From the NCBI GenBank assembly GCA_033807775.1, contig CM066321.1:251646422-251710421 (forward strand): DNA of 64,000 bases, in the 5' to 3' direction. Shown here piece by piece: positions 1 to 9,149 of this stretch. The number at the start of each line of letters is the position of its first letter. Within the stretch, counting starts at the first letter, position 1. The position numbers and the translations under genes are program-made. The DNA is from Saussurea involucrata. Its lineage: Eukaryota; Streptophyta; Magnoliopsida; Asterales; Asteraceae. Under the pieces are notes generated by a model. It made no database searches and had not been told where the DNA came from. It saw only the letters and a program-made list of their open reading frames with translations.

Positions 1-970
1 GAATCGGACATTCAGAATAGCTTCCGGATTTGTTGAATGACCTCACTTTGTCTAATAAATCATTTCGTTCCTTTGTCATCAAATCGAGCATCTTCCGAAT
101 ATCACAATTAACCCTCTTCTCTTTCATAATATCTGTGGATAAACCTGCCAAATTCTTTGTGAGTTTCTGAATTTCCTGTCAAAATATCTTCCTCTCTTTA
201 GAAAAATCGTCTTTAATGCACATGGCCTGAAAATCAGCTTTCTTCATCTTTTCAAGCTCTTCACTGTCCTTATCTAACTCTTTTTGAAGCTCAGAAATTT
301 TCTCTGACAGCTTTCCATTTATAGCTTTAAAATCTTTCCTTTTCTTTTCAAACACAAGTCTTTCCTTCTCCAATTTTTCTTTCTCTAGAAATAAGACTTT
401 CTGAAAATCTGAGTTCTGCTTGGAAAGTCTTAGACATTTGAGTTCAACATCTTTCTTGTCTTCAATTTCTTTAGTCTTTGTCTTCAAAGCCATTTCAAGT
501 TTCGAAATCCTTTGAATTAGATCCACTCTTTCTTTCTTGAAATCTTCTCTTTCCATATTCAAAAGATTTTCCATCTCTTGCAACTTCTTTGTAAGCTCGA
601 TAATCTTCTCTTTATCATCTTCCCTTTCAACTTTCTTCTCTTCTTTTCTCTTGAATTCAACCTTTGATCCATGCATAAACTTCGTTAATTCATTCCACAT
701 CTGCATCGGGTTGTTTTTGAAAGCTTCAACGCGTTTATAAATGTGTTGTGGAAGTACAAGAATCAAGTAGTACGAAGCGTCCTTATCAGCTTTCTTTCTT
801 TTATACTCTTCTTCTGTAAAGTCATTCTCCATTTTATATATGATCATTGGACCTTAGGAGAAAGTTTTTATCATATATTCACCATTTTCTCGACTTGAAA
901 TGAAATCGATAAACGAAACACTCCATCGTTCAAAATCAGATTCTTTGATCAGCACTGGAAGTCGGTTCAT
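1..970 (-). pseudogene. Broken gag gene of a Ty1/copia (Sirevirus-like) element, partial
   Basis: Minus-strand frame starting at the ATG at 968-970 (MNRLPVLIKESDFERW). The first ~40 residues look like the N-terminus of plant copia Gag, the structural protein that packages element RNA. The frame is cut by TAA at 854-856 and resumes without a frame change. It then runs through a Gag-like stretch (SYYLILVLPQHIYKRVEAF) into a long Lys/Glu-rich coiled coil. A second in-frame stop, TGA at 179-181, follows, after which the same frame stays open to the window edge with more coiled coil. The distal part aligns by eye with the gag proteins of the two insertions at 26639 and 51918 (shared pattern LSTxIMxEK), so it belongs to the same broad family. 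Two nonsense mutations make it a pseudogene. Its zinc knuckle, if any, lies outside the window. I am confident that it is gag-derived and less sure of the exact lineage. Confidence 0.78.
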
Positions 971-1126
971 GATCCCTTGACGATTAAAAGATCTTTATAA
1001 AGAAAAAAATTTATATAAAACTTATTTTTGAAAAACTCTTAAAATGTATGAAATACACTATAGAAAAAATTTCATTATAAAACTTTTTTTTTATTAATAT
1101 CGTCTGAAAATAACCAAGTCAGAAAC
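971..1126. other. AT-rich spacer between gag pseudogene and array
   Basis: This very AT-rich stretch lies upstream of the gag pseudogene, between it and the first array motif. I see no ORF, LTR end or primer-binding site in it. It ends at GAAACTCGCAAC, where homology to the array begins (about 1127). The flank itself ends in a motif like those of the array minisatellite, so the junction may have formed at that motif. Confidence 0.5.
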
Positions 1127-2250
1127 TCGCAACTCAAAGAAGCGAGAAGTAAGAAACTCGCAAGCCAAGGTTGCGAAAAGTGGGAAAACTCGCAAGCAAC
1201 AGTTGCGAAAAGTGGAGAAACTCGCAAGACACGGTTGCGAAAAGTAGCCTTGGACACTGAAAGAAATCTGACAGATCACTTTTCGCAAAAGAAGCTTGCG
1301 AAAAGTTTTAAAATTCGGGTAAATGGGTTGCGAAAAGTAAGAATTTCGGGTCAGTGGGTTGCGAAAAGCTGTAAAATTCGGGTCTTAAGGATGCGAAAAG
1401 CTATGCGAGATGTAGACTTGAATGAAGAACAACACTCAGATCGAAGAAGCTTGCGAAAAGTAGGATGAATGTTGCGAAAAGTTTAGATCTTGCGAGATTC
1501 TTCCAAAAACGACAGAAATCACTTAAAACTCAAAATATCTGAAATCAAACTGTGCAGATAAGTTCGAAATATAAATTCGACCACCTCTTCTTCATACACA
1601 AACCTCTGAAAACCTCTGAATCATAAATTTGAAGATCGAACAGTAGCAAACTTCGAACAGACCAAAAACTCAAAAAAGTGCAAAATTGATCTTGAAATCC
1701 TTCGAATTTGCTCTCGATTCTTGAATAAGAATTATTCTCCACACAAAAACGAATCCAAAGAACCAATTCACGAACAAATTCGATCACAAATCAACAAAAT
1801 TTGATAAAATTTCAAGAAAATGAGATTTTCTTGAAAAATCAAGAAAATCAATCAAATTCTCTTGAAAAATCCTCAAAATCTACTGATTGATCAACGAAAT
1901 TCTTCTCTGAATCTTGATCCTGCTCTGATACCAATTGTTAATCCAAGATCAACAATAACGTGCTCTGATACCAATTGTTAAACCAAGATCTAATAAAGAT
2001 AGAGAAGATGTGAATTCGTCATCTCATTGATCAATATAATTGTATACAAGATATGAGTTATGCACTTTCTCTCTCTAAGATATGAGTTATGTATAATGAG
2101 AGTGTTTCTAAGAGTCCTCTAAACTAACACACAACAAAACCTATTTATACTAAACACAATACAAGGTGTAAACAACACAATACAACTCAATACATTGACT
2201 TTGACTTTGACCTTTCTATATTAAAACCTTGAAGACATATTGCACTAACA
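1127..2250 (-). repeat. Partial left-edge array unit without integrase
   Basis: It contains the minisatellite region (about 1127-1497), leader, doubled PBS and LTR (1976-2250), but the integrase fragment is missing: homology stops at TCGCAACTCAAAG, right where integrase codons begin in the other units. One minisatellite motif carries GGTAAATGGG instead of GGTCAGTGGG. The leader reads CTCTGAATCATAAATTTG where most units read CTCTGAATCAGAAATTTG. This is the terminal copy of the array. Confidence 0.88.
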
Positions 2251-2384
2251 GTGCTTGATCCTACCGATTGTGGAATGATTGGAATGAGTGGCGGTGTTTG
2301 TTCCTCTTCAGAAGTATATACTGAGTCTTCTTGTTCCTCTGTTATTGGTTCCTCTGTAGTTCCTAGAGTTGGTTCTTCAGTAGC

Positions 2385-3425
2385 TTATGTGGTTGTTTTC
2401 CTTGTTGTATCATCTTCTGTTGGCTCCCCCTCGGCATTTGCATCTGTAAGGTTTACAGAAGAAGATGAATTGTTTAAGGGACCTGTTAGAGAGATACCTA
2501 TTTCGTTCTGGCTGGCAGAAGGTGATTCTCCAGAGGCTCTGACGGCTCCAGCAGAGGGATCAATATCATCATGGAATATCTCTTGAAATAGAAGATTTAA
2601 GTCTTCTTCTCGTGTTTTTGAGATGCCAGAGGATTCCCCTTTTAGACCGAGTTCTGAACTGATTTGTTCATAAGTCTTCTGGAAGGTGTCGTCAAAAGAA
2701 ACATTTATGCTTTCTACAATCGTTCGAGACCGCAGAAGATAAACTCTGTAGGCCTTGGAAGTTGTAAAGTATCCTATGAACTTGCCTTCATCTGCCTTTA
2801 CTTCAAACTTTCCTCTTGCTTCTATATCATTTAAGACGAAGCACATGCATCCAAATACATGGAAGAACTTGATGTTTGGTCGTCTTTTGTTGATCAAATG
2901 ATATGGTGTTTTGATGTGTCTCTTTACGATGGTTGATCGATTTTGGGTATAGCAAGCGGTTGATACTGCTTCTGCCCAAAATGTCATTGGTAATCCACAT
3001 GCGGTTAGCATAGTTCTGGCGGCTTCCACAAGCGTGCGATTCTTTCGTTCGACCACGCCATTCTGTTGTGGGGTGCGTGCATCAGAGAAGTTCTGTGAAA
3101 TTCCTTCTTCTGTAAGATAGGTTTCAATGACAGAGTTTTTGAATTCTGTGCCATTGTCGCTTCTCAGTTTCTGAATCTTGCACTCATACAGAACTTGGAT
3201 TCTTTTCATTAAATTTATCAGTATGTTTGGAACATCTGATTTCTTTCTGACAAATTCAACCCATGTAAATCTTGAGAATTCATCGATCAAAACAAGTATA
3301 TATTTCTTGCCACCTAGGCTCTGTGTAGCGATTGGACCGCAGAGGTCGACATGAAGCATGTACAGAGGCCTAGTGCAAGATACATCAGTTTTGCCTTTAT
3401 GGGAAGCTCTTTTGAGTTTTCCCAT
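2385..3425 (-). CDS. Ty1/copia integrase core fragment, U1 (intact ORF)
   Basis: A 346-codon ORF starting at the ATG of MGKLKRASHKGK. The ORF is also open further upstream through the minisatellite, but the only start there is GTG, which plants do not use. It encodes the catalytic core of copia integrase, which joins element cDNA to host DNA. Visible motifs are HVDLCGP (first Asp), SDNGTEF (second Asp) and GVVERKNRTL (Glu); 35 residues lie between the second Asp and the Glu, the DD35E spacing. The conserved FFHVFGCMCFVL and KFIGYFTTSKAYRVY blocks follow, then a Ser/Glu-rich linker that normally leads to reverse transcriptase. The N-terminal HHCC zinc domain is missing except for a Cys-Glu just before the ATG, and no RT follows. 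It ends at a TAA present in every unit, after which the linker frame continues toward the LTR. Unit-specific changes are YEQISS and NDIEARGK. Confidence 0.85.
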   Translation of the reverse strand: MGKLKRASHKGKTDVSCTRPLYMLHVDLCGPIATQSLGGKKYILVLIDEFSRFTWVEFVRKKSDVPNILINLMKRIQVLYECKIQKLRSDNGTEFKNSVIETYLTEEGISQNFSDARTPQQNGVVERKNRTLVEAARTMLTACGLPMTFWAEAVSTACYTQNRSTIVKRHIKTPYHLINKRRPNIKFFHVFGCMCFVLNDIEARGKFEVKADEGKFIGYFTTSKAYRVYLLRSRTIVESINVSFDDTFQKTYEQISSELGLKGESSGISKTREEDLNLLFQEIFHDDIDPSAGAVRASGESPSASQNEIGISLTGPLNNSSSSVNLTDANAEGEPTEDDTTRKTTT

Positions 3426-3797
3426 TTCGCAACTCAAAGAAGCGAGAAGTAAGAAACTCGCAAGCCAAGGTTGCGAAAAGTGGGAAAACTCGCAAGCAAT
3501 AGTTGCGAAAAGTGGAGAAACTCGCAAGACACGGTTGCGAAAAGTAGACTTGGACACTGAAAGAAATCTGACAGATCACTTTTCGCAAAAGAAACTTGCG
3601 AAAAGTTTTAAAATTCGGGTCAGTGGGTTGCGAAAAGTAAGAATTTCGGGTCAGTGGGTTGCGAAAAGCTGTAAAATTCGGGTCTTAAGGATGCGAAAAG
3701 CTATGCGAGATGTAGACTTGAATGAAGAACAACACTCAGATCGAAGAAGCTTGCGAAAAGTAGGATGAATGTTGCGAAAAGTTTAGATCTTGCGAGA
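3426..3797. repeat. TTGCGAAAAGT minisatellite region of U1
   Basis: On the plus strand the core TGCGAAAAG occurs nine times in direct orientation and once inverted, with interspersed CTCGCAAG motifs. Three copies sit in a longer ~30-bp module with TTCGGGTC(AGTGGG). The region occupies the place of gag, protease and the integrase zinc domain. Each core has a CpG, unusual in this AT-rich DNA. It is not a CRISPR array, because the spacing is irregular and the spacers are themselves repeated. Its origin is not recognised. Confidence 0.85.
3578..3606. repeat. Perfect inverted pair of the minisatellite core in U1
   Basis: ACTTTTCGCAA at 3578-3588 is the exact reverse complement of TTGCGAAAAGT at 3596-3606, with a 7-nt loop. 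It is the only inverted copy of the core in a unit. The same arrangement is seen in nearly all units. Confidence 0.85.
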
Positions 3798-4220
3798 TTC
3801 TTCCAAAAACGACAGAAATCACTTAAAACTCAAAATATCTGAAATCAAACTGTGCAGATAAGTTCGAAATATAAATTCGACCACCTCTTCTTCATACACA
3901 AACCTCTGAAAACCTCTGAATCAGAAATTTGAAGATCGAACAGTAGCAAACTTCGAACAGACCAAAAACTCAGAAAAGTGCAAAATTGATCTTGAAATCC
4001 TTCGAATTAGCTCTCGATTCTTGAATAAGAATTATTCTCCACACAAAAACGAATCCAAAGAACCAATTCACGAACAAATTCGATCACAAATCAACAAAAT
4101 TTGATAAAATTTCAAGAAAATGAGATTTTCTTGAAAAATCAAGAAAATCAATCAAATTCCCTTGAAAAATCCTAAAAATCTACTGATTGATCAACGAAAT
4201 TCTTCTCTGAATCTTGATCC
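3798..4220 (-). other. Leader region of U1, no ORF
   Basis: It lies between PBS and minisatellite on the minus strand, where a copia 5' untranslated leader would be. It is AT-rich, with no supported coding sequence. The sequence CCTCTGAAAACCTCTGAATC contains a short direct repeat that has collapsed by 10 bp in U6 and U16. The PBS-proximal end carries two overlapping hairpins. Confidence 0.6.
4110..4149. promoter_or_regulatory. Two mutually exclusive stem-loops next to the PBS (U1)
   Basis: Hairpin A pairs TTTCAAGAAAAT (4110-4121) with ATTTTCTTGAAA (4125-4136) around a GAG triloop, 12 perfect base pairs. Hairpin B pairs GATTTTCTTGA (4124-4134) with TCAAGAAAATC (4139-4149) around AAAA, 11 perfect base pairs. 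They share the middle arm, so only one can form at a time. The place just 3' of the PBS in the element RNA is where retroelements often hold packaging or dimerisation structures; a function here is inference. Confidence 0.65.
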
Positions 4221-4273
4221 TGCTCTGATACCAATTGTTAATCCAAGATCAACAATAACGTGCTCTGATACCA
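4221..4273 (-). promoter_or_regulatory. Doubled tRNA-iMet primer-binding site (U1)
   Basis: GCTCTGATACCA at 4262-4273 reads TGGTATCAGAGC on the minus strand, matching the 3' end of plant initiator tRNA-Met. It sits 2 bp from the LTR, the normal PBS position. A second identical site lies at 4222-4233 in a 40-bp tandem duplication that also copies a diverged LTR end (TGTTAATCCAAGATC). The doubling is found in every unit. U17-U20 carry a G-to-A change (CTCTAATACCA) in the LTR-proximal copy, U2 has GCTATGATACC and U3 GGTCTGATACC. Confidence 0.85.
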
Positions 4274-4440
4274 ATTGTTAAACCAAGATCTAATCAAGTT
4301 AGAGAAGATGTGAATTCGTCATCTCATTGATCAATAACATTGTATACAAGATATGAGTTCTGCACTTTCTCTCTCTAAGATATGAGTTATGTATAATGAG
4401 AGTGTTTCTAAGAGTCCTCTAAACTAATACACAACAAAAC

Positions 4441-4449
4441 CTATTTATA
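4441..4449 (-). promoter_or_regulatory. LTR TATA box (U1)
   Basis: TATAAATAG on the minus strand, about 100 bp into the LTR from its 5' end, is a good plant TATA box. It would drive transcription across PBS, leader, minisatellite and integrase. It is conserved in nearly all LTRs; those of U17 and U18 read TATAAACAG. Confidence 0.7.
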
Positions 4450-4494
4450 CTAAACACAATACAAGGTGTAAACAACACAATACAACTCAATACA

Positions 4495-4512
4495 TTGACT
4501 TTGACTTTGACC
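4495..4512 (+). promoter_or_regulatory. Triple contiguous W-box (TTGACY)3 in the LTR (U1)
   Basis: The plus strand reads TTGACT-TTGACT-TTGACC without gaps, 46-63 bp upstream of the TATA box relative to minus-strand transcription. TTGAC[CT] is the core recognised by WRKY transcription factors. The same 18 bp appears in every LTR I checked, starting with 2195-2212 in the left partial unit. Binding has not been shown. Confidence 0.65.
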
Positions 4513-4550
4513 TTTCTATATTAAAACCTTGAAGACATATTGCACTAACA

Positions 4551-6850
4551 GTGCTTGATCCTACAGATTGTGGAATGATTGGAATGAGTGGCGGTGTTTG
4601 TTCCTCTTCAGAAGTATATACTGAGTCTTCTTGTTCCTCTGTTATTGGTTCCTCTGTAGTTCCTGGAGTTGGTTCTTCAGTAGCTTATGTGGTTGTTTTC
4701 CTTGTTGTATCATCTTCTGTTGGCTCCCCCTCGGCATTTGCATCTGTAAGGTTTACAGAAGAAGATGAATTGTTTAAGGGACCTGTTAGAGAGATACCTA
4801 TTTCGTTCTGGCTGGCAGAAGGTGATTCTCCAGAGGCTCTGACGGCTCCAGCAGAGGGATCATTATCATCATGGAATATCTCTTGAAATAGAAGATTTAA
4901 GTCTTCTTCTCGTGTTTTTGAGATGCCAGAGGATTCCCCTTTTAGACCGAGTTCTGAACTGATTTGTTCAGAAGGCTTCTGGAAGGTGTCGTCAAAAGAA
5001 ACATTTATGCTTTCTACAATCATTCGAGACCGCAGAAGATAAACTGTGTAGGCCTTGGAAGTTGTAAAGTATCCTATGAACTTGCCTTCATCTGCCTTTA
5101 CTTCAAACTTTCCTCTTGCTTCTCTATCATTTAAGACGAAGCACATGCATCCAAATACATGGAAGAACTTGATGTTTGGTCGTCTTTTGTTGATCAAATG
5201 ATATGGTGTTTTGATGTGTCTCTTTACGATGGTTGATCGATTTTGGGTATAGCAAGCGGTTGATACTGCTTCTGCCCAAAATGTCATTGGTAATCCACAT
5301 GCGGTTAGCATAGTTCTGGCGGCTTCCACAAGCGTGCGATTCTTTCGTTCGACCACGCCATTCTGTTGTGGGGTGCGTGCATCAGAGAAGTTCTGTGAAA
5401 TTCCTTCTTCTGTAAGATAGGTTTCAATGACAGAGTTTTTGAATTCTGTGCCATTGTCGCTTCTCAGTTTCTTAATCCTGAACTCATACAGAACTTGGAT
5501 TCTTTTCATTAAATTTATCAGTATGTTTGGAACATCTGATTTCTTTTTTGACAAATTCAACCCATGTAAATCTTGAGAATTCATCGATCAAAACAAGTAT
5601 ATATTTCTTGCCACCTAGGCTCTGTGTAGCGATTGGACCGCAGAGGTCGACATGAAGCATGTACAGAGGCCTAGTGCAAGATACATCAGTTTTGCCTTTA
5701 TGGGAAGCTCTTTTGAGTTTTCCCATTTCTTAACTCAAAGAAGCGAGAAGTAAGAAACTCGCAAGCCAAGGTTGCGAAAAGTGGGAAAACTCGCAAGCAA
5801 CAGTTGCGAAAAGTGGAGAAACTCGCAAGACACGGTTGCGAAAAGTAGCCTTGGACACTGAAAGAAATCTGACAGATCACTTTTTGCAAAAGAAGCTTGC
5901 GATAATTTTAAAATTCGGGTCAGTGGGTTGCGAAAAGTAAGAATTTCGGGTCAGTGGGTTGCGAAAAGCTGTAAAATTTGGGTCTTAAGGATGCGAAAAT
6001 CTATGCGAGATGTAGACTTGAATGAAGAACAACACTCAGATCGAAGAAGCTTGCGAAAAGTAGGATGAATGTTGCGAAAAGTTTAGATCTTGCGAGATTC
6101 TTCCAAAAACGACATAAATCACTTAAAACTCAAAATATCTGAAATCAAACTGTGCAGATAAGTTCGAAATATAAATTCGACCACCTCTTTTTCATACACA
6201 AACCTCTGAAAACCTCTGAATCAGAAATTTGAAGATCGAACAGTAGCAAACTTCGAACAGACCAAAAACTCAGAAAAGTGGAAAATTGATCTTGAAATCC
6301 TTCGAATTAGCTCTCGATTCTTGAATAAGAATTATTCTCCACACAAAAACGAATCCAAAGAACCAATTCACGAACAAATTCGATCACAAATCAACAAAAT
6401 TTGATAAAATTTCAAGAAAATGAGATTTTCTTGAAAAATCAAGAAAATCAATCAAATTCTCTTGAAAAATCCTCAAAATCTACTGATTGATCAACGAAAT
6501 TCTTCTCTGAATCTTGATCCTGCTCTGATACCAATTGTTAATCCAAGATCAACAATAACGTGCTATGATACCAATTGTTAAACCAAGATCTAATCAAGAT
6601 AGAGAAGATGTGAATTCATCATCTCATTGATCAATAACATTGTATACAAGATATGAGTTCTGCACTTTCTCTCTCTAAGATATGAGTTATGTATAATGAG
6701 AGTGTTTCTAAGAGTCCTCAAAACCAACACACAACAAAACCTATTTATACTAAACACAATACAATGTGTAAATAACACAATACAACTCAATACATTGACT
6801 TTGACTTTGACCTTTCTATATTAAAACCTTGAAGACATATTGCACTAACA
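4551..6850 (-). repeat. Array unit U2 (2300 bp)
   Basis: LTR at 6576-6850. The minisatellite has local losses (GCGATAATTTT, ATGCGAAAATC). The LTR-proximal PBS has a C-to-A change. The LTR carries AAAACCAACAC and ACAATGTGTAAATAAC variants. Confidence 0.9.
4685..5726 (-). pseudogene. Integrase core fragment of U2, frameshifted
   Basis: The ATG is at 5724-5726. A 1-bp insertion in a T run near 5541-5550 shifts the frame just after FTWVEFVKK, so the first piece ends at 5484 in the wrong frame. The second and third catalytic motifs continue in the original frame from about 5540 to 4685. A TAA sits immediately before the ATG (TTAAGAAATG), replacing the Cys-Glu codons of other units. Confidence 0.8.
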
Positions 6851-9149
6851 GTGCTTGATCCTACAGATTGTGGAATGATTGGAATGAGTGGCGGTGTTTG
6901 TTCCTCTTCAGAAGTATATACTGAGTCTTCTTGTTCCTCTGTTATTGGTTCCTCTGTAGTTCCTGGAGTTGGTTCTTCAGTAGCTTATGTGGTTGTTTTC
7001 CTTGTTGTATCATCTTCTGTTGGCTCCCCCTCGGCATTTGCATCTGTAAGGTTTACAGAAGAAGATGAATTGTTTAAGGGACCTGTTAGAGAGATACCTA
7101 TTTCGTTCTGGCTGGCAGAAGGTGATTCTCCAGAGGCTCTGACGGCTCCAGCAGAGGGATCAATATCATCATGGAATATCTCTTGAAATAGAAGATTTAA
7201 GTCTTCTTCTCGTGTTTTTGAGATGCCAGAGGATTCCCCTTTTAGACCGAGTTCTGAACTGATTTGTTCAGAAGTCTTCTGGAAGGTGTCGTCAAAAGAA
7301 ACATTTATGCTTTCTACAATCGTTCGAGACCGCAGAAGATAAACTCTGTAGGCCTTGGAAGTTGTAAAGTATCCTATGAACTTGCCTTCATCTGCCTTTA
7401 CTTCAAACTTTCCTCTTGCTTCTCTATCATTTAAGACGAAGCACATGCATCCAAATACATGGAAGAACTTGATGTTTGGTCGTCTTTTGTTGATCAAATG
7501 ATATGGTGTTTTGATGTGTCTCTTTACGATGGTTGATCGATTTTGGGTATAGCAAGCGGTTGATACTGCTTCTGCCCAAAATGTCATTGGTAATCCACAT
7601 GCGGTTAGCATAGTTCTGGCGGCTTCCACAAGCGTACGATTCTTTCGTTCGACCACCCCATTCTATTGTGGGGTGCGTGCATCAGAGAAGTTCTGTGAAA
7701 TTCCTTCTTCTGTAAGATAGGTTTCAATGACAGAGTTTTTGAATTCTGTGCCATTGTCGCTTCTCAGTTTCTGAATCCTGCACTCATACAGAACTTGGAC
7801 TATTTTCATTAAATTTATCAGTATGTTTGGAACATCTGATTTCTTTCTGACAAATTCAACCCATGTAAATCTTGAGAATTCATCGATCAAAACAAGTATA
7901 TATTTCTTGCCACCTAGGCTCTGTGTAGCGATTGGACCGCAGAGGTCGACATGAAGCATGTACAGAGGCCTAGTGCAAGATACATCAGTTTTGCCTTTAT
8001 GGGAAGCTCTTTTGAGTTTTCCCATTTCGTAACTCAAAGAAGCGAGAAGTAAGAAACTCGCAAGCCAAGGTTGCGAAAAGTGGGAAAACTCGCAAGTAAC
8101 AGTTGCCAAAAGTGGAGAAACTCGCAAGACACGGTTGCGAAAAGTAGCCTTGGACACTGAAAGAAATCTGACAGATCACTTTTCGCAAAAGAAGCTTGCG
8201 AAAAGTTTTAAAATTCGGGTCAGTGGGTTGCGAAAAGTAAGAATTTTGGGTCAGTGGGTTGCGAAAAGCTGTAAAATTCGGGTCTTAAGGATGCGAAAAG
8301 CTATGCGAGATGTAGACTTGAATGAAGAACAACACTCAGATCGAAGAAGCTTGCGAAAAGTAGGATGAATGTTGCGAAAAGTTTAGATCTTGCGAGATTC
8401 TTCCAAAAACGACATAAATCACTTAAAACTCAAAATATCTGAAATCAAACTGTGCAGATAAGTTCGAAATATAAATTCGACCACCTCTTCTTCATACACA
8501 AACCTCTGAAAACCTATGAATCAGAAATTTGAAGATCGAAAGTAGCAAACTTCGAACAGACCAAACACTCAGAAAAGTGCAAAATTGATCTTGAAATCCT
8601 TCGAATTAGCTCTCGATTCTTGAATAAGAATTATTCTCCACACAAAAACGAATCCAAAGAACCAATTCACGAACAAATTCGATCACAAATCAACAAATTT
8701 TGATAAAATTTCAAGAAAATGAGATTTTCTTGAAAAATCAAGAAAATCAATCAAATTCTCTTGAAAAATCCTCAAAATCTACTGATTGATCAACGAAATT
8801 CTTCTCTGAATCTTGATCCTGCTCTGATACCAATTGTTAATCCAAGATCAACAATAACGTGGTCTGATACCAATTGTTAAACCAAGATCTAATCAAGATA
8901 GAGAAGATGTGAATTCGTCATCTCATTGATCAATAACATTGTATACAAGATATGAGTTCTGCACTTTCTCTCTCTAAGATATGAGTTATGTATAATGAGA
9001 GTGTTTCTAAGAGTCCTCTAAACTAACACACAACAAAACCTATTTATACTAAACACAATACAAGGTGTAAACAACACAATACAACTCAATACATTGACTT
9101 TGACTTTGACCTTTCTATATTAAAACCTTGAAGACATATTGCACTAACA
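6851..9149 (-). repeat. Array unit U3 (2299 bp)
   Basis: LTR at 8875-9149. The LTR-proximal PBS carries GGTCTGATACC. One minisatellite core is changed to TTGCCAAAAGT. Confidence 0.9.
6985..8025 (-). pseudogene. Integrase core fragment of U3, one nonsense codon
   Basis: Full length (1041 bp), but the second Gln of TPQQNGVVE is TAG (7663-7665, CAG to TAG), so translation from the ATG stops three residues before the catalytic Glu. The rest of the frame is open to the shared TAA. It also has MKIVQVLYEC in place of MKRIQVLYEC. Confidence 0.82.

Larger units (their letters stand above)
2251..4550 (-). repeat. Array unit U1 (2300 bp), reference unit
   Basis: This unit is used as the reference for sub-features. 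On the plus map: integrase 3' linker 2251-2384, integrase ORF 2385-3425, minisatellite region 3426-3797, leader 3798-4220, doubled PBS block 4221-4273, LTR 4276-4550. All parts read on the minus strand as a truncated copia element. Confidence 0.93.
4276..4550 (-). repeat. 275-bp LTR of U1
   Basis: The LTR runs TGTTAGTGC...GTTTAACA on the minus strand, with TGTTA/TAACA ends. The PBS is 2 bp beyond its 3' end. It contains three TTGACY motifs, a TATA box, and a 12-bp direct repeat AAGATATGAGTT around a CT-rich stretch. All 23 complete LTRs of this type in the window are exactly 275 bp, and point differences are few. No polypurine tract precedes its 5' end on the minus strand. Confidence 0.88.

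Noticed and set aside
2251..2586. A plus-strand 111-residue ORF repeated in nearly all units
   Set aside because: It is antisense to the integrase linker and its only start is GTG, not a plant start codon. Conservation follows from recent unit duplication.
2385..3557. N-terminal extension of integrase through the minisatellite (MSKATFRN...)
   Set aside because: It depends on a GTG start; the residues are translated repeat. The first ATG in frame is at MGKLKRASHK.
3358..3768. A plus-strand 136-residue ORF with repeated LRKV peptides over integrase start and minisatellite
   Set aside because: It is antisense to integrase codons and the LRKV repeat is just the translated minisatellite core. 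It is broken or shortened in several units and shows no known domain.
3426..3797. CRISPR-like array from the TTGCGAAAAGT repeats
   Set aside because: Spacing is irregular, the intervals are also repeated, the core is too short, and the setting is a plant retroelement.
4222..4273. tRNA-Met gene fragment at GCTCTGATACCA
   Set aside because: Only the 12-nt tRNA 3'-end complement is present, next to an LTR end; this is a primer-binding site.
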